Of a stretch of 60,557 bases of DNA, positions 34,149-42,268 are shown piece after piece. Source of the stretch: Paenirhizobium naphthalenivorans (GTDB lineage Bacteria; Pseudomonadota; Alphaproteobacteria; Rhizobiales; Rhizobiaceae). Below the pieces are notes generated by a model, which searched no databases, was not told the origin of the DNA, and was given only the letters and a program-made list of their open reading frames with translations. The stretch lies in the NCBI RefSeq assembly GCF_007992095.1, contig NZ_BJZP01000028.1, positions 1 to 60,557 of the forward strand, written 5' to 3'. Positions within the stretch are counted from its first letter, which is position 1. Every line of letters starts with the position of its first letter. A program made the translations under genes and the position numbers.

Positions 34149-35135
34149 GTGAAAATGAAGAACTTCCTTCGAAGGCTATTTGGGAGTCGTGCCGCGACAA
34201 AAGAACCTACGCCGGTGGACTTCAAGATACTGACGGAACACAGCGGCGATATAATTTTGCAAGTCGGTCAGGACTTGAGACTTCGATATGTATCTCCCTC
34301 TGCAAAAGCTGTTGTAGGGTGGATGCCCGATGAGATGCTTCTACACCAAGAGAACCTCTTGCACCCCGATGACCTGCCCCGGATCAAGGCTTCAATACTG
34401 CACCTCGTTGCAGGCTCTTCAAGAGAACAGATATCCTTCAGGGTAAAGCGCAAGGACGGCGATTGGGCTTGGATGGAGGGTTCATCCAGCCTTATCCGCG
34501 ACTCATCGTCGTCCGGTGACATGGTTGTCGTAATGCGAGATGTCTCCGAACGTAGACGTTTGGAGGATGAACTCGCTCAGATGGTTTTTCAAGATAAGCT
34601 CACAGGCATTGCAAACCGTCGCAAATTCGATGAGGTCTTGGAAAACGAATGGCAACGCTGCCTGCGCAACCATGGCCATATGTCTCTGATTCTTCTGGAT
34701 ATCGATCATTTCAAGGGGGTGAACGACCGGTATGGGCATCAAGTCGGAGACGACTGTCTCCGCTCTATAGCGCAGACCACCCAATCCCTCATGACTCGTC
34801 CTGCCGATCTCGTGGCTCGCTATGGCGGTGAGGAAATTGCTGTTGTCCTGCCGGATACCGATCAGGAAGGCGCACTTAAGATTGCCGAGAGACTGAGGCG
34901 ATCTATCGAAGCTCTGAAAATACCCAATCAAGACAATCATGAAGGTAATGGGATTGTTACGATCAGTGCTGGCGTTGCGACTGCATTTTCCCGCGTTGGC
35001 GGCAGGATAGTGATGCCGGAAGGTCTCCTTATGGCCGTGGATCGTGCCCTGTACGAAGCCAAGCATGAAGGACGGAACCGGGTGGCAAGCTCCATGCTTC
35101 TTATGCCGGCAACCGGTGGCAGGCCACACGGCTAA
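34149..35135 (+). CDS. PAS-GGDEF diguanylate cyclase
   Basis: 328 residues, no membrane segment. A PAS domain (about 25-140; LRLRYVSPSAKAVVGWMPDE, quoted in part as RYVSPSAKAVVGW) is joined by a coiled linker (VSERRRLEDELAQMV) to a GGDEF domain (about 155-318). The signature is GGEEI (active variant), preceded five residues upstream by R-P-A-D, an intact inhibitory I-site. DKLTGIANRR marks the domain start. It should make c-di-GMP from two GTP and be product-inhibited. GTG 34149 and ATG 34155 are both possible starts. Its location 3 kb from a c-di-GMP-controlled cellulose synthase suggests, but does not prove, a functional link. Confidence 0.9.
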   Translation: MKMKNFLRRLFGSRAATKEPTPVDFKILTEHSGDIILQVGQDLRLRYVSPSAKAVVGWMPDEMLLHQENLLHPDDLPRIKASILHLVAGSSREQISFRVKRKDGDWAWMEGSSSLIRDSSSSGDMVVVMRDVSERRRLEDELAQMVFQDKLTGIANRRKFDEVLENEWQRCLRNHGHMSLILLDIDHFKGVNDRYGHQVGDDCLRSIAQTTQSLMTRPADLVARYGGEEIAVVLPDTDQEGALKIAERLRRSIEALKIPNQDNHEGNGIVTISAGVATAFSRVGGRIVMPEGLLMAVDRALYEAKHEGRNRVASSMLLMPATGGRPHG

Positions 35136-35390
35136 TCCCTGAAAGCGGCATTATAACGTTCTGAATGTCGCCGAACCCGGAGACACTGGCCGACTCCTAC
35201 TTGCCTTGCGCCGGTATTGACCTCCACCCGACAGTCCGAGGCCGAAAGCATCTTTCATACACGAAGATCGCGGGAAATAGACTTCATTTAGAAGACCTTA
35301 ACCACTTTTAGCTAAATTTGAAGAAGGAGGCGTACCCAGCCTCGGAATATACTCGGCACCTCGCTTCTACGGTATTAAAGGGACTGTCAA
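35136..35390. other. gap between diguanylate cyclase and chemoreceptor
   Basis: About 255 bases with no gene. A GAGGC-N7-GCCTC dyad lies at about 35328-35344, near the presumed promoter region of the chemoreceptor gene. Confidence 0.35.
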
Positions 35391-36833
35391 ATGGCGATTT
35401 TTAACACACGTTCGTCCAAGAAGGTTGATGAGCTGGAAGCTCAACTCAAGGCAGTTCGCGAACGTTCAGGGCTGTTGGATGAGGCCTCAGGTGTTGGGCT
35501 TTGGGAAGCACTTCTAATCAATGGCGATGCCATGCATCCCGAAAGCAAATGGACCTGGTCGGCTGAGTTTCGCCGTATGGTCGGCTATGAAAGCGACGCA
35601 GAATTCCCAAATGTAGTTAGTTCCTGGTCGGATAGACTGCATCCGGATGACGTGGCGCCAACCTTTGCAGCCTTCGGCAAACATCTTGAGGATAAGACGG
35701 GCAAGGCGCGCTACGACATCAATTATAGACTCAAGGTGCGCGACGGCTCCTACCGGTGGTTCCGCGCAACGGGAGGATGCGTTCATCAGCCCGATGGCGT
35801 GACCATTCGAGCCTGCGGCTCACTCACGGATGTCAATGAGCAGATACTGATGCAACAGAAGGCAGCGCAGGACGCCGAGGACGACCGCGTCGCGATCACC
35901 GCCTTGAGTGAGGCGCTGGCCGCATTGGCAAAGGGTGACCTCGCCCATCGGATCACGACGCAGTTCACCGCCAAGGCCGAACCGCTCAAAGCCAACTTCA
36001 ACGCTGCCGCCGACAAACTCCAGGCAGCGATGGTCGGGGTCACGAATGCCATCACCAGCATGCGCGACAGCTCTGGGCAGATCAGCAGCGCCGCCGACGA
36101 CTTGTCGCGCAGAACGGAACAGCAAGCCGCCTCGTTGGAGGAAACAGCTGCCGCGCTCGACGAAATCACGGCCACCGTGAAAAAGACTGCCGAAGGTGCA
36201 AACCAAGTTGCCACAGCCGCATTGAATGCACGCTCTGAGGCGGAGGATTCTGGTACGGTTGTTGAAAGCGCGACCGACGCCATGGCACAAATCGAACAAT
36301 CATCCAGCCAGATCAGCCAGATCATCGGCGTTATTGATGATATCGCCTTCCAGACCAATCTGCTGGCTCTCAATGCCGGTGTCGAAGCCGCTCGCGCGGG
36401 CGAAGCCGGCAAGGGCTTCGCTGTCGTTGCGCAGGAGGTACGCGAGCTCGCCCAGCGCTCCGCCAATGCCGCCAAGGAGATCAAGACGTTGATCACCACC
36501 TCGTCGCATCAGGTCAAACAGGGGGTTCAGCTCGTTGACCAAACCGGAAACGCCCTGCGCGCTATCGTCAAGCAGATAACCGACATCGCCGACCTTGTGA
36601 ACGAGATCGCCTCGTCGACGCAAGAACAGTCCACAGGACTTAACCAAATCAATACGGCCGTAAACCAGATGGACCAGATGACACAGCAGAACGCTGCCAT
36701 GGTCGAGGAAACAAGCGCATCTAGCCATTCCATGGCACAGGAAGCGACGGAGTTGTCGAGAATGGTCGCGATATTCAAGCTGGATGAATACGACAGGTCG
36801 AGCGGAAGCGTACAAGCCAAGTACGCAGCCTGA
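35391..36833 (+). CDS. soluble PAS-containing methyl-accepting chemotaxis protein
   Basis: 480 residues without membrane segments. Residues 1-30 form a short coiled coil (KKVDELEAQLKAVRER). A PAS domain follows (about 30-145; GVGLWEALLIN ... SYRWFRATGGCV), then a HAMP-like region (LAALAKGDLAHRI near 180) and the MCP signalling domain with the conserved hairpin tip DIAFQTNLLALNAGVEAARAG (quoted in part as FQTNLLALNAGVEAARAG) and GKGFAVVAQEVRELAQRSA. Lack of a periplasmic domain means it senses an intracellular signal, possibly redox or a bound ligand in the PAS fold, and feeds CheA through CheW. It ends KYAA without a CheR-docking pentapeptide. A perfect inverted repeat lies just downstream. 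Confidence 0.92.
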   Translation: MAIFNTRSSKKVDELEAQLKAVRERSGLLDEASGVGLWEALLINGDAMHPESKWTWSAEFRRMVGYESDAEFPNVVSSWSDRLHPDDVAPTFAAFGKHLEDKTGKARYDINYRLKVRDGSYRWFRATGGCVHQPDGVTIRACGSLTDVNEQILMQQKAAQDAEDDRVAITALSEALAALAKGDLAHRITTQFTAKAEPLKANFNAAADKLQAAMVGVTNAITSMRDSSGQISSAADDLSRRTEQQAASLEETAAALDEITATVKKTAEGANQVATAALNARSEAEDSGTVVESATDAMAQIEQSSSQISQIIGVIDDIAFQTNLLALNAGVEAARAGEAGKGFAVVAQEVRELAQRSANAAKEIKTLITTSSHQVKQGVQLVDQTGNALRAIVKQITDIADLVNEIASSTQEQSTGLNQINTAVNQMDQMTQQNAAMVEETSASSHSMAQEATELSRMVAIFKLDEYDRSSGSVQAKYAA

Positions 36834-36890
36834 ATTCTTCATCCGGCCGTTTGGCAAGGCCACTGGATCCGGAAACAACGATGACAGCTT

Positions 36891-36921
36891 CGGCAACGGA
36901 CATCATCCATGTCCGTTGCCG
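36891..36921 (+). terminator. perfect 13-base inverted repeat after the chemoreceptor gene
   Basis: CGGCAACGGACAT (36891-36903), loop CATCC, and ATGTCCGTTGCCG (36909-36921) pair perfectly. It begins 58 bases after the chemoreceptor stop. There is no T-run, so it is either a rho-dependent-type 3' stabiliser or a weak terminator. Confidence 0.6.
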
Positions 36922-37201
36922 ACGGTTCTTCACGGATCTGTCCGTCGACAACTCCCTGCCGACGGCGTTGGTTCATGAAACATGGACTTAAGCGGATTTC
37001 GATCTTTGATCGGGGCTATCCATACCGTTACTTCATTGCGGAAGACCGATTTCGCGGATGCGTATTCAAAGCCTCCCCGACTGAAAAGGGCGCGGTCATT
37101 TTCGTGACCAAAGCTATTGCGGGGGCAAGGCCATAAATCAGCCAATGCGCATCTTCCTTGTTACAAGGTTAACCTTGCCCCCGAGTTCTAGCTTTCCCGC
37201 T
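36922..37201. other. gap between convergent units
   Basis: About 280 bases between the plus-strand chemoreceptor and the minus-strand aldolase. I see no gene with recognisable motifs. Confidence 0.35.
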
Positions 37202-38224
37202 TCACGCCTTGGCGCGCGACATCGTTAGTGCCAGATCCTCAATCATGTCTTCTTGACCGCCGACCATGCCGCGCCGGCCCAGTTCCAACAACAGGTCGCG
37301 TGCAGGAATGCCATAGCGCTTCTCGGCGCGTTCGGCGAACAGCAGGAACGAAGAGTAAACGCCAGCGTAACCGAGCACCAGCGAGCCGCGATCGACCCTG
37401 ATCGGACGGTCCATCATCGGCACAACGATGTCCTCGGCGGCGTCCATGATCTTGAACAGGTCGACGCCAGTTTCGGCGCCCATGCGTTCAAACACCGCGA
37501 CCAACAGTTCGGTGGCGGCATTGCCGGCGCCAGCACCGAGGCCGGCGATCGCACCGTCGATGCGGTTGGCACCCGCTTCCACGGCTGCGACCGAATTGGC
37601 AATGCCCATGCCGAGATTATGATGGCCATGGAAACCGAGTTCGGTTTCCGGCCTCAGCGCGGCGCGGATAGCGGCGACGCGGTCGGTCACGTCCCGAGGT
37701 AGCATGTGACCGGCGGAGTCCGTGCAGTAGACGCAATTGGCACCATAGCCTTCCATCAGCAGCGCCTGCTCCACCAGCTTTTCCGGACTGGCGCGATGCG
37801 CCATCATCAGGAAGCCGACCGTATCGAGACCGGTTTTGGCGGCATAGGTGATGTGCTGCTCGGCACAATCGGCCTCGGTGCAGTGAGTCGCGACACGCAC
37901 GCCGGAAATGCCGGCATCCATGGCTTCCTTGAGCGTGTCCACCGTGCCGATGCCCGGCAGAAGCAGGGCCGAGACCTTGGCCTTCTTCATGTGCGGAATG
38001 ACGGCGGAGAGATATTCAACGTCGGTCGAGGCCGGAAAACCGTAGTTGACGGAAGCGCCGCCGAGGCCGTCACCATGGGTCACCTCGATCCAGGGCATGC
38101 CAGCTTCGTCGGCCGCCTTGGCGATCTCGATCATCTGCTCAGTGCTGATCTGGTGACGCTTGGCATGCATGCCGTCGCGCAGGCTCATTTCGTGAAGGGT
38201 GATCTTGCGTCCTTCGATGCTCAT
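37202..38224 (-). CDS. mhpE: 4-hydroxy-2-oxovalerate aldolase (class II, MhpE/DmpG type)
   Basis: 340 residues, the normal length. The HMGL-like TIM barrel begins LHEMSLRDGMHAKRHQIS, quoted in part as LRDGMHAKRHQ, holding the catalytic Arg-Asp and metal Asp. Metal His residues appear in ELGFHGHHNLGMG, and DGAIAGLGAGAGNAATE is the usual C-terminal barrel motif. It splits 4-hydroxy-2-oxoacids into pyruvate and an aldehyde and normally channels the aldehyde to its partner dehydrogenase, encoded 10 bases upstream. Unlike meta-cleavage operons, there are no aromatic-ring genes here, so the hydroxy-oxoacid must come from another source. Confidence 0.94.
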   Translation of the reverse strand: MSIEGRKITLHEMSLRDGMHAKRHQISTEQMIEIAKAADEAGMPWIEVTHGDGLGGASVNYGFPASTDVEYLSAVIPHMKKAKVSALLLPGIGTVDTLKEAMDAGISGVRVATHCTEADCAEQHITYAAKTGLDTVGFLMMAHRASPEKLVEQALLMEGYGANCVYCTDSAGHMLPRDVTDRVAAIRAALRPETELGFHGHHNLGMGIANSVAAVEAGANRIDGAIAGLGAGAGNAATELLVAVFERMGAETGVDLFKIMDAAEDIVVPMMDRPIRVDRGSLVLGYAGVYSSFLLFAERAEKRYGIPARDLLLELGRRGMVGGQEDMIEDLALTMSRAKA

Positions 38225-38234
38225 CTTGGTCTCC

Positions 38235-39146
38235 TCAGGCGCGGGCGGGTAGGGTGAGGACGCCCTTTGCGGCCTCTTCGGCGAAAAGCTCGGCGGTGCG
38301 CAGGGCCGCCGCCGTCATGATGTCGAGATTGCCGGCATATTTCGGCAGGAAATCGCCAAGGCCCTCAACCTCCAGATAGATCGACACGCGGTTGCCGTCG
38401 AAGACCGGACCGTTCACCAGCTTGTAGCCGGGTACGTATTTCTGCACCTCGGCTACCATGGCCTTGACGCTCTCGGTGATCGCAGCCTGGTCGGGTTCGC
38501 CCTCCGTCAGGACATGCACGGTGTCGCGCATCAGAAGCGGCGGCTCCGCCGGGTTGACGATGATAATCGCCTTGCCACGCTTCGCACCGCCGACCTTCTC
38601 GATCGCCTTAGCCGTGGTGCGGGTAAACTCGTCGATGTTCTTGCGCGTGCCGGGACCGACGGAGCGGGAGGATACGGAGGCGACGATCTCGCCGTACTCG
38701 ACCGGCTGCACACGCGAGACGGCGGCGACCATCGGAATGGTCGCCTGACCACCACAAGTCACCATGTTGACGTTCATCTCCAGCCGTTTGGCGTGGTCAG
38801 CGAGATTGACCGGCGGAATGCAGAACGGCCCGATGGCCGCCGGCGTCAGATCGATCATGATCACACCAAGCGCGTTAAGCTTGCGCGAATTTTCCGCATG
38901 TGCATAGGCCGAGGTCGCATCGAAGGCAACGCGGATGTCCTCGGCAAGGACATGCTCTAGCACGCCGTCGACACCGGTGGCGCAGGTCTTGATGCCCATT
39001 TCGGCGGCACGCTTGAGTCCTTCGGACGCGGGATCGATTCCGACCATGAAGACCGGCTCGACCCAATCGGAGCGTTGTATCTTCATCAACAGGTCGGTGC
39101 CGATATTGCCGGGCCCGATGATGACCGCCCGCAGTTTCTTGCTCAT
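38235..39146 (-). CDS. mhpF: acetaldehyde dehydrogenase (acylating, MhpF/DmpF type)
   Basis: 303 residues from ATG 39146 (MSKKLRAVIIGPGNIGTDLL), which matches the family start; an upstream in-frame ATG adds unrelated residues. The Rossmann turn GPGNIG binds NAD, and the catalytic Cys is in VTCGGQATIPMVAAVSRV (Cys near 131). It turns the aldehyde released by the aldolase into acyl-CoA. The neighbouring aldolase and dehydrogenase genes should encode the known bifunctional complex. It follows the TRAP large-subunit gene by 16 bases. Confidence 0.94.
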   Translation of the reverse strand: MSKKLRAVIIGPGNIGTDLLMKIQRSDWVEPVFMVGIDPASEGLKRAAEMGIKTCATGVDGVLEHVLAEDIRVAFDATSAYAHAENSRKLNALGVIMIDLTPAAIGPFCIPPVNLADHAKRLEMNVNMVTCGGQATIPMVAAVSRVQPVEYGEIVASVSSRSVGPGTRKNIDEFTRTTAKAIEKVGGAKRGKAIIIVNPAEPPLLMRDTVHVLTEGEPDQAAITESVKAMVAEVQKYVPGYKLVNGPVFDGNRVSIYLEVEGLGDFLPKYAGNLDIMTAAALRTAELFAEEAAKGVLTLPARA

Positions 39147-39162
39147 TTTCCTATCCTTTGCA

Positions 39163-40446
39163 TTACATTCCGAAGAGGGCGGGGAGCGCCAGGGAGACCG
39201 CCGGCACATAGGTGATGATCAGAAGCACGACGATCATCACCACCATCGGGGTCACCGCTCCCCTGACCACCGTCTCCAGCGTGAGACCGGAAACGCGCGA
39301 CGCGACGAAGAGGTTCACGCCGACCGGCGGGGTGACCATGCCGATGGCAAGGTTGACGATCATGACGATGCCGAAGTGTTCGGCGCTGACCCCAAGCGCG
39401 GTTACCAGCGGCAGGAGGATCGGCGTCAGGATGATGATCGCCGCAATCGTTTCCATAAAGGTACCGACGATCAGCAGGATCACGTTGATCGCCAGCAGCA
39501 ACAACCAGGCCTGGTCCACCGTCGACGTGATGAACTTGGCCAGCATGACCGGCACGCCCTCGATCGCCAGCGCCCGGCCGAAGATCGTGGCCGTGCCGAC
39601 GATCAACATGATGGTGGCCGACGTCAGCGCCGAGCCGGCGAAGATCTTGTAGAGATCCTTGAGGTTCAGTTCGCGGTAAACGAAGGCGCCGACCACGAAG
39701 CCGTAGATGACGCCGACTGCAGCGGCCTCGGTCGGGGTGAATACGCCGCCATAGATGCCTCCAAGGATGATGACCGGCACCATGAGCGCCCATTTTGCAT
39801 CGTTGAGAACGGCCAGCATTTCGCGCCGCGTCGGGCGATAATCGCCAGGCCTCTGGCCATCCTTCCTCGCTTGCAGCCACGCGTATACGATCAACGAGAC
39901 GCCTATCAGCAAGCCGGGAATGACGCCGGCCATGAACATCTTCGACACCGAGACATTGGCCGACGTCGCGTAGATCACCATGGGGATCGACGGCGGAATG
40001 ATAACGCCGAGCGATCCGGAGCAGGCGACCAGTCCCGATGAGAAGCTCTGCTTGTAGCCGTCCTTTGCCATGGCGGGCAGAAGGATCGCGCCGACGGCGG
40101 CAACGGTTGCCGGGCCCGAGCCGGAGATGGCGGCGAAGAAGATGCATGTGACGACAGCGATGATCGCCATGCCGCCGGTATAACGGCCAAAGAACATGCG
40201 CCCGACATTGATCAGGCGTTGCGACAGTCCACCTCGGCCCATCAGGTCACCCGCCAGGATGAAGAACGGCACAGCCATCAGCGGGAAACTGTCGATCGAG
40301 GTGACAAGGCCTTGCGGCACGTACGAACCGGAAACCTTGCCGGAAACGAGCAGTGCCACCGTCGAGGCGATCCCGAGCGAGATCGCGATCGGCACCGACA
40401 GCACCAGCAAAAGGGCGAGAAGCCCGAACAGGATCAGCGAAATCAT
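39163..40446 (-). CDS. TRAP transporter large permease (DctM type)
   Basis: 427 residues from ATG 40446, which overlaps the DctQ stop (ATGA). About twelve membrane segments are seen, with the family loops GRGGLSQRLINVGRMFFG, quoted in part as GRGGLSQRLINV, SGPATVAAVGAILLPAM, SGSLGVIIPPSIPMVIYA, quoted in part as IIPPSIPMVIYA, and VGTFMETIAAIIILTPILLP, quoted in part as VGTFMETIAA. The DctM subunit carries the ion-coupled translocation path. Readings that begin farther upstream, in the DctQ gene, are not real. Confidence 0.93.
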   Translation of the reverse strand: MISLILFGLLALLLVLSVPIAISLGIASTVALLVSGKVSGSYVPQGLVTSIDSFPLMAVPFFILAGDLMGRGGLSQRLINVGRMFFGRYTGGMAIIAVVTCIFFAAISGSGPATVAAVGAILLPAMAKDGYKQSFSSGLVACSGSLGVIIPPSIPMVIYATSANVSVSKMFMAGVIPGLLIGVSLIVYAWLQARKDGQRPGDYRPTRREMLAVLNDAKWALMVPVIILGGIYGGVFTPTEAAAVGVIYGFVVGAFVYRELNLKDLYKIFAGSALTSATIMLIVGTATIFGRALAIEGVPVMLAKFITSTVDQAWLLLLAINVILLIVGTFMETIAAIIILTPILLPLVTALGVSAEHFGIVMIVNLAIGMVTPPVGVNLFVASRVSGLTLETVVRGAVTPMVVMIVVLLIITYVPAVSLALPALFGM

Positions 40447-40925
40447 GACATCGATCCCTGCCGTACGCCACGCAGGTCGAGCACGATCGATTGGAAAAGC
40501 CGCAGGACCGTGAGCAGGAAGCCGGAGAAGGGAGCCAAGTAGATAAGGCCCATCGGAATGCCGAGCGAGGCCGATTTCTGACCGAAGCGGAAGGTCTTCT
40601 CGACCATCCACCAGCCTTGATACATGACAAAGAGGGCAAAGGCGCCGAAGATCACATGGGTGAGAATCCGAACAAACAGTCGACCCGAGGGGGACAGCAG
40701 ATCGGTGGCCATCGTCACGCGGATATGAGCATCCATGCGGACCGCATAGGCGACGCCAACATAGGTCATCCAAATGAAGAAATAGCGCGCCAGCTCCTCC
40801 GACCAAGAGAGCGAGGCCCCCATCACGTAGCGCATGAAGATCTGCACTCCGATGAGAACCGACATCAGGGCCATCAGGGCCACAACAATCGCTTCCTCGA
40901 AATGCGCGTCAATGAGTTTGAGCAT
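40443..40925 (-). CDS. TRAP transporter small permease (DctQ type)
   Basis: About 160 residues with four membrane segments (EAIVVALMALMSVLIGVQIF near the N-terminus, quoted in part as VVALMALMSVLIGVQIF). The motif SWSEELARYFFIWMTYVGVAYA, quoted in part as SWSEELARYFFIWMTYVG, is typical of DctQ. ATG 40925 is chosen because GGAGGAG lies a few bases upstream. It works with DctM as the membrane part of the transporter. Confidence 0.92.
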   Translation of the reverse strand: MLKLIDAHFEEAIVVALMALMSVLIGVQIFMRYVMGASLSWSEELARYFFIWMTYVGVAYAVRMDAHIRVTMATDLLSPSGRLFVRILTHVIFGAFALFVMYQGWWMVEKTFRFGQKSASLGIPMGLIYLAPFSGFLLTVLRLFQSIVLDLRGVRQGSMS

Positions 40926-41004
40926 GAACTCCTCCCGCGCCACGCCAGAGTGGACCCCGGGGCGCCAGTTCAGTGATTGCCAATGAGCCGGGCTTGACGA
41001 CGAA

Positions 41005-41030
41005 GAACCCGGCGGTCAGCCGCCGGGTTC
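41005..41030 (-). terminator. intercistronic stem-loop after dctP
   Basis: A perfect 11-base inverted repeat (GAACCCGGCGG 41005-41015, CCGCCGGGTTC 41020-41030) with a 4-base loop lies 14 bases after the DctP stop and before DctQ. It should slow 3' decay and raise DctP levels relative to the permeases. It is the second of three such hairpins in this window. Confidence 0.7.
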
Positions 41031-41044
41031 CAGAACGCGATGCC

Positions 41045-42052
41045 TTACTTGCCGGCGGCGGCCAGCAGGCGGTCAACGAGATCGGCGCCGGCCTTTTCCT
41101 TGACCAGGTCAACAATCGGCGTGACCTTATCTGCGAAGGCCTTCAGCTCTTCCGGCGTCAGCGTGGTGATTTTGACATCGGTCATCGCAGCTTCAGCCTT
41201 GTCGTCGGCTTCCTTGGCCAACTGGCGCTGGTAGTCGGTCGCTGCCTTGACGGCCTCGTCGAAGATCGCCCGATCCTCAGGGCTAAGGCTGGCGAGCTTG
41301 TCCGGATTAGCAAGCAGCGGCCACGGCGAATAGATATGATTGGTCTTCGAGATGAACTTCTGCACCTCGTTGAACTTCATGTCGTAGAAGAGGTTGATCG
41401 GGCCTTCCTGCGCATCGAAAGTGCCCTGCTGCAGGGCCGTGAACAGCTCGTTGAAGGCCAGCGGCGCAGGGTTGGCGCCTTCGGCGCGCCATGCAGCGAT
41501 ATGCACTTCATTTTCCATGGTCCGCATCTTCAGGCCAGCGAGATCGGCCGGAGTGCGGATTTCTTTCTTCGCATTGGTCAGCTGACGGAAGCCGTTTTCC
41601 CAATAGGCGAGACCGACCATACCCTTGTCGTCCAGCGACTTCAGGATTTCCTTGCCGACGTCACCGTCAAGCACGGCATAGGCCTGGGTGCGATCCTGAA
41701 AGAGGAACGGAATATCGAAGGCGAAAAACTGGGGCGCGAAGGAAGCGACCGGCGCCGAGGATACGAAGGTCAGATCAACATTGCCGAACTGGACGTTCTC
41801 GACCAGTTCGCGCTCGCCGCCGAGCTGCGAGCTCGGAAAAATTTCGAGGCCGATGCGGCCACCGGTCTTTTCACGCAGCTCCTTGTCGAGGAATTCAAAG
41901 GCCTTGTGCCCCGTCGATGTCGGCGCCGAGGAATGGGCGGCGCGGAAGGTGATTTCCGGTTCGGCCTGCACTGCGGTGCCGAAGAGTGCGGCCGTTGCGA
42001 AAGCGGCGACGAAACCTGCGCGCACGGAGTGCGCGGTTTTTGTAAGCGACAT
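41045..42052 (-). CDS. TRAP transporter substrate-binding protein (DctP type)
   Basis: 335 residues. A Sec signal peptide (cleavage after AVQA near residue 30) leads to ITFRAAHSSAPTSTGHKAFEFL, quoted in part. The family signature appears as DLAGLKMRTMENEVHIAAWRAEGANPAPLAFNELFTALQQGTFDAQEGP (pieces: LKMRTMENEVH; FNELFTALQQGTFDAQEGP), including the Arg that binds the ligand carboxylate. It therefore most likely binds an organic acid. It is the first gene of the TRAP-mhpF-mhpE unit, and IclR-type palindromes lie upstream. Confidence 0.93.
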   Translation of the reverse strand: MSLTKTAHSVRAGFVAAFATAALFGTAVQAEPEITFRAAHSSAPTSTGHKAFEFLDKELREKTGGRIGLEIFPSSQLGGERELVENVQFGNVDLTFVSSAPVASFAPQFFAFDIPFLFQDRTQAYAVLDGDVGKEILKSLDDKGMVGLAYWENGFRQLTNAKKEIRTPADLAGLKMRTMENEVHIAAWRAEGANPAPLAFNELFTALQQGTFDAQEGPINLFYDMKFNEVQKFISKTNHIYSPWPLLANPDKLASLSPEDRAIFDEAVKAATDYQRQLAKEADDKAEAAMTDVKITTLTPEELKAFADKVTPIVDLVKEKAGADLVDRLLAAAGK

Positions 42053-42193
42053 TTCTGTCCTCCCTGTAACGGAGAGACCGCTTCCGGTTCTCTCTACTGA
42101 CTCATGCCGGGCTCTGTGATGGACCCGAGCGCAAGGCGGGTGCCTCCGCTCCTCCCCCAGCGCGGGGAATTAAGCAAAGGCATTCGTTGTTGT

Positions 42194-42226
42194 CAAATAG
42201 TAAAATCTATTTGCAATATGTGCAAA
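42194..42226. promoter_or_regulatory. overlapping palindromes in the dctP/FAD-oxidase divergent promoter
   Basis: Two palindromes overlap: CAAATAG-N6-CTATTTG (42194-42213) and TTTGCA-N5-TGCAAA (42210-42226). They lie between the divergent dctP and FAD-linked oxidase genes in AT-rich DNA. They fit the kind of near-perfect dyads bound by IclR-family regulators, and the local IclR gene is the obvious candidate. Confidence 0.5.
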
Positions 42227-42268
42227 ATTGCAGCAGGAAGCGTACAACTATGGCTCTCGGGAGGTCCC

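Noticed and set aside
36909..37136. A 75-codon plus-strand open frame after the chemoreceptor
   Set aside because: It begins inside the inverted repeat, has no ribosome site and shows no recognisable motif.
39143..40147. A second long minus-strand frame within the TRAP permease gene
   Set aside because: It is in another frame of dctM and is rich in Arg/His/Gly without membrane segments, so it is a shadow.
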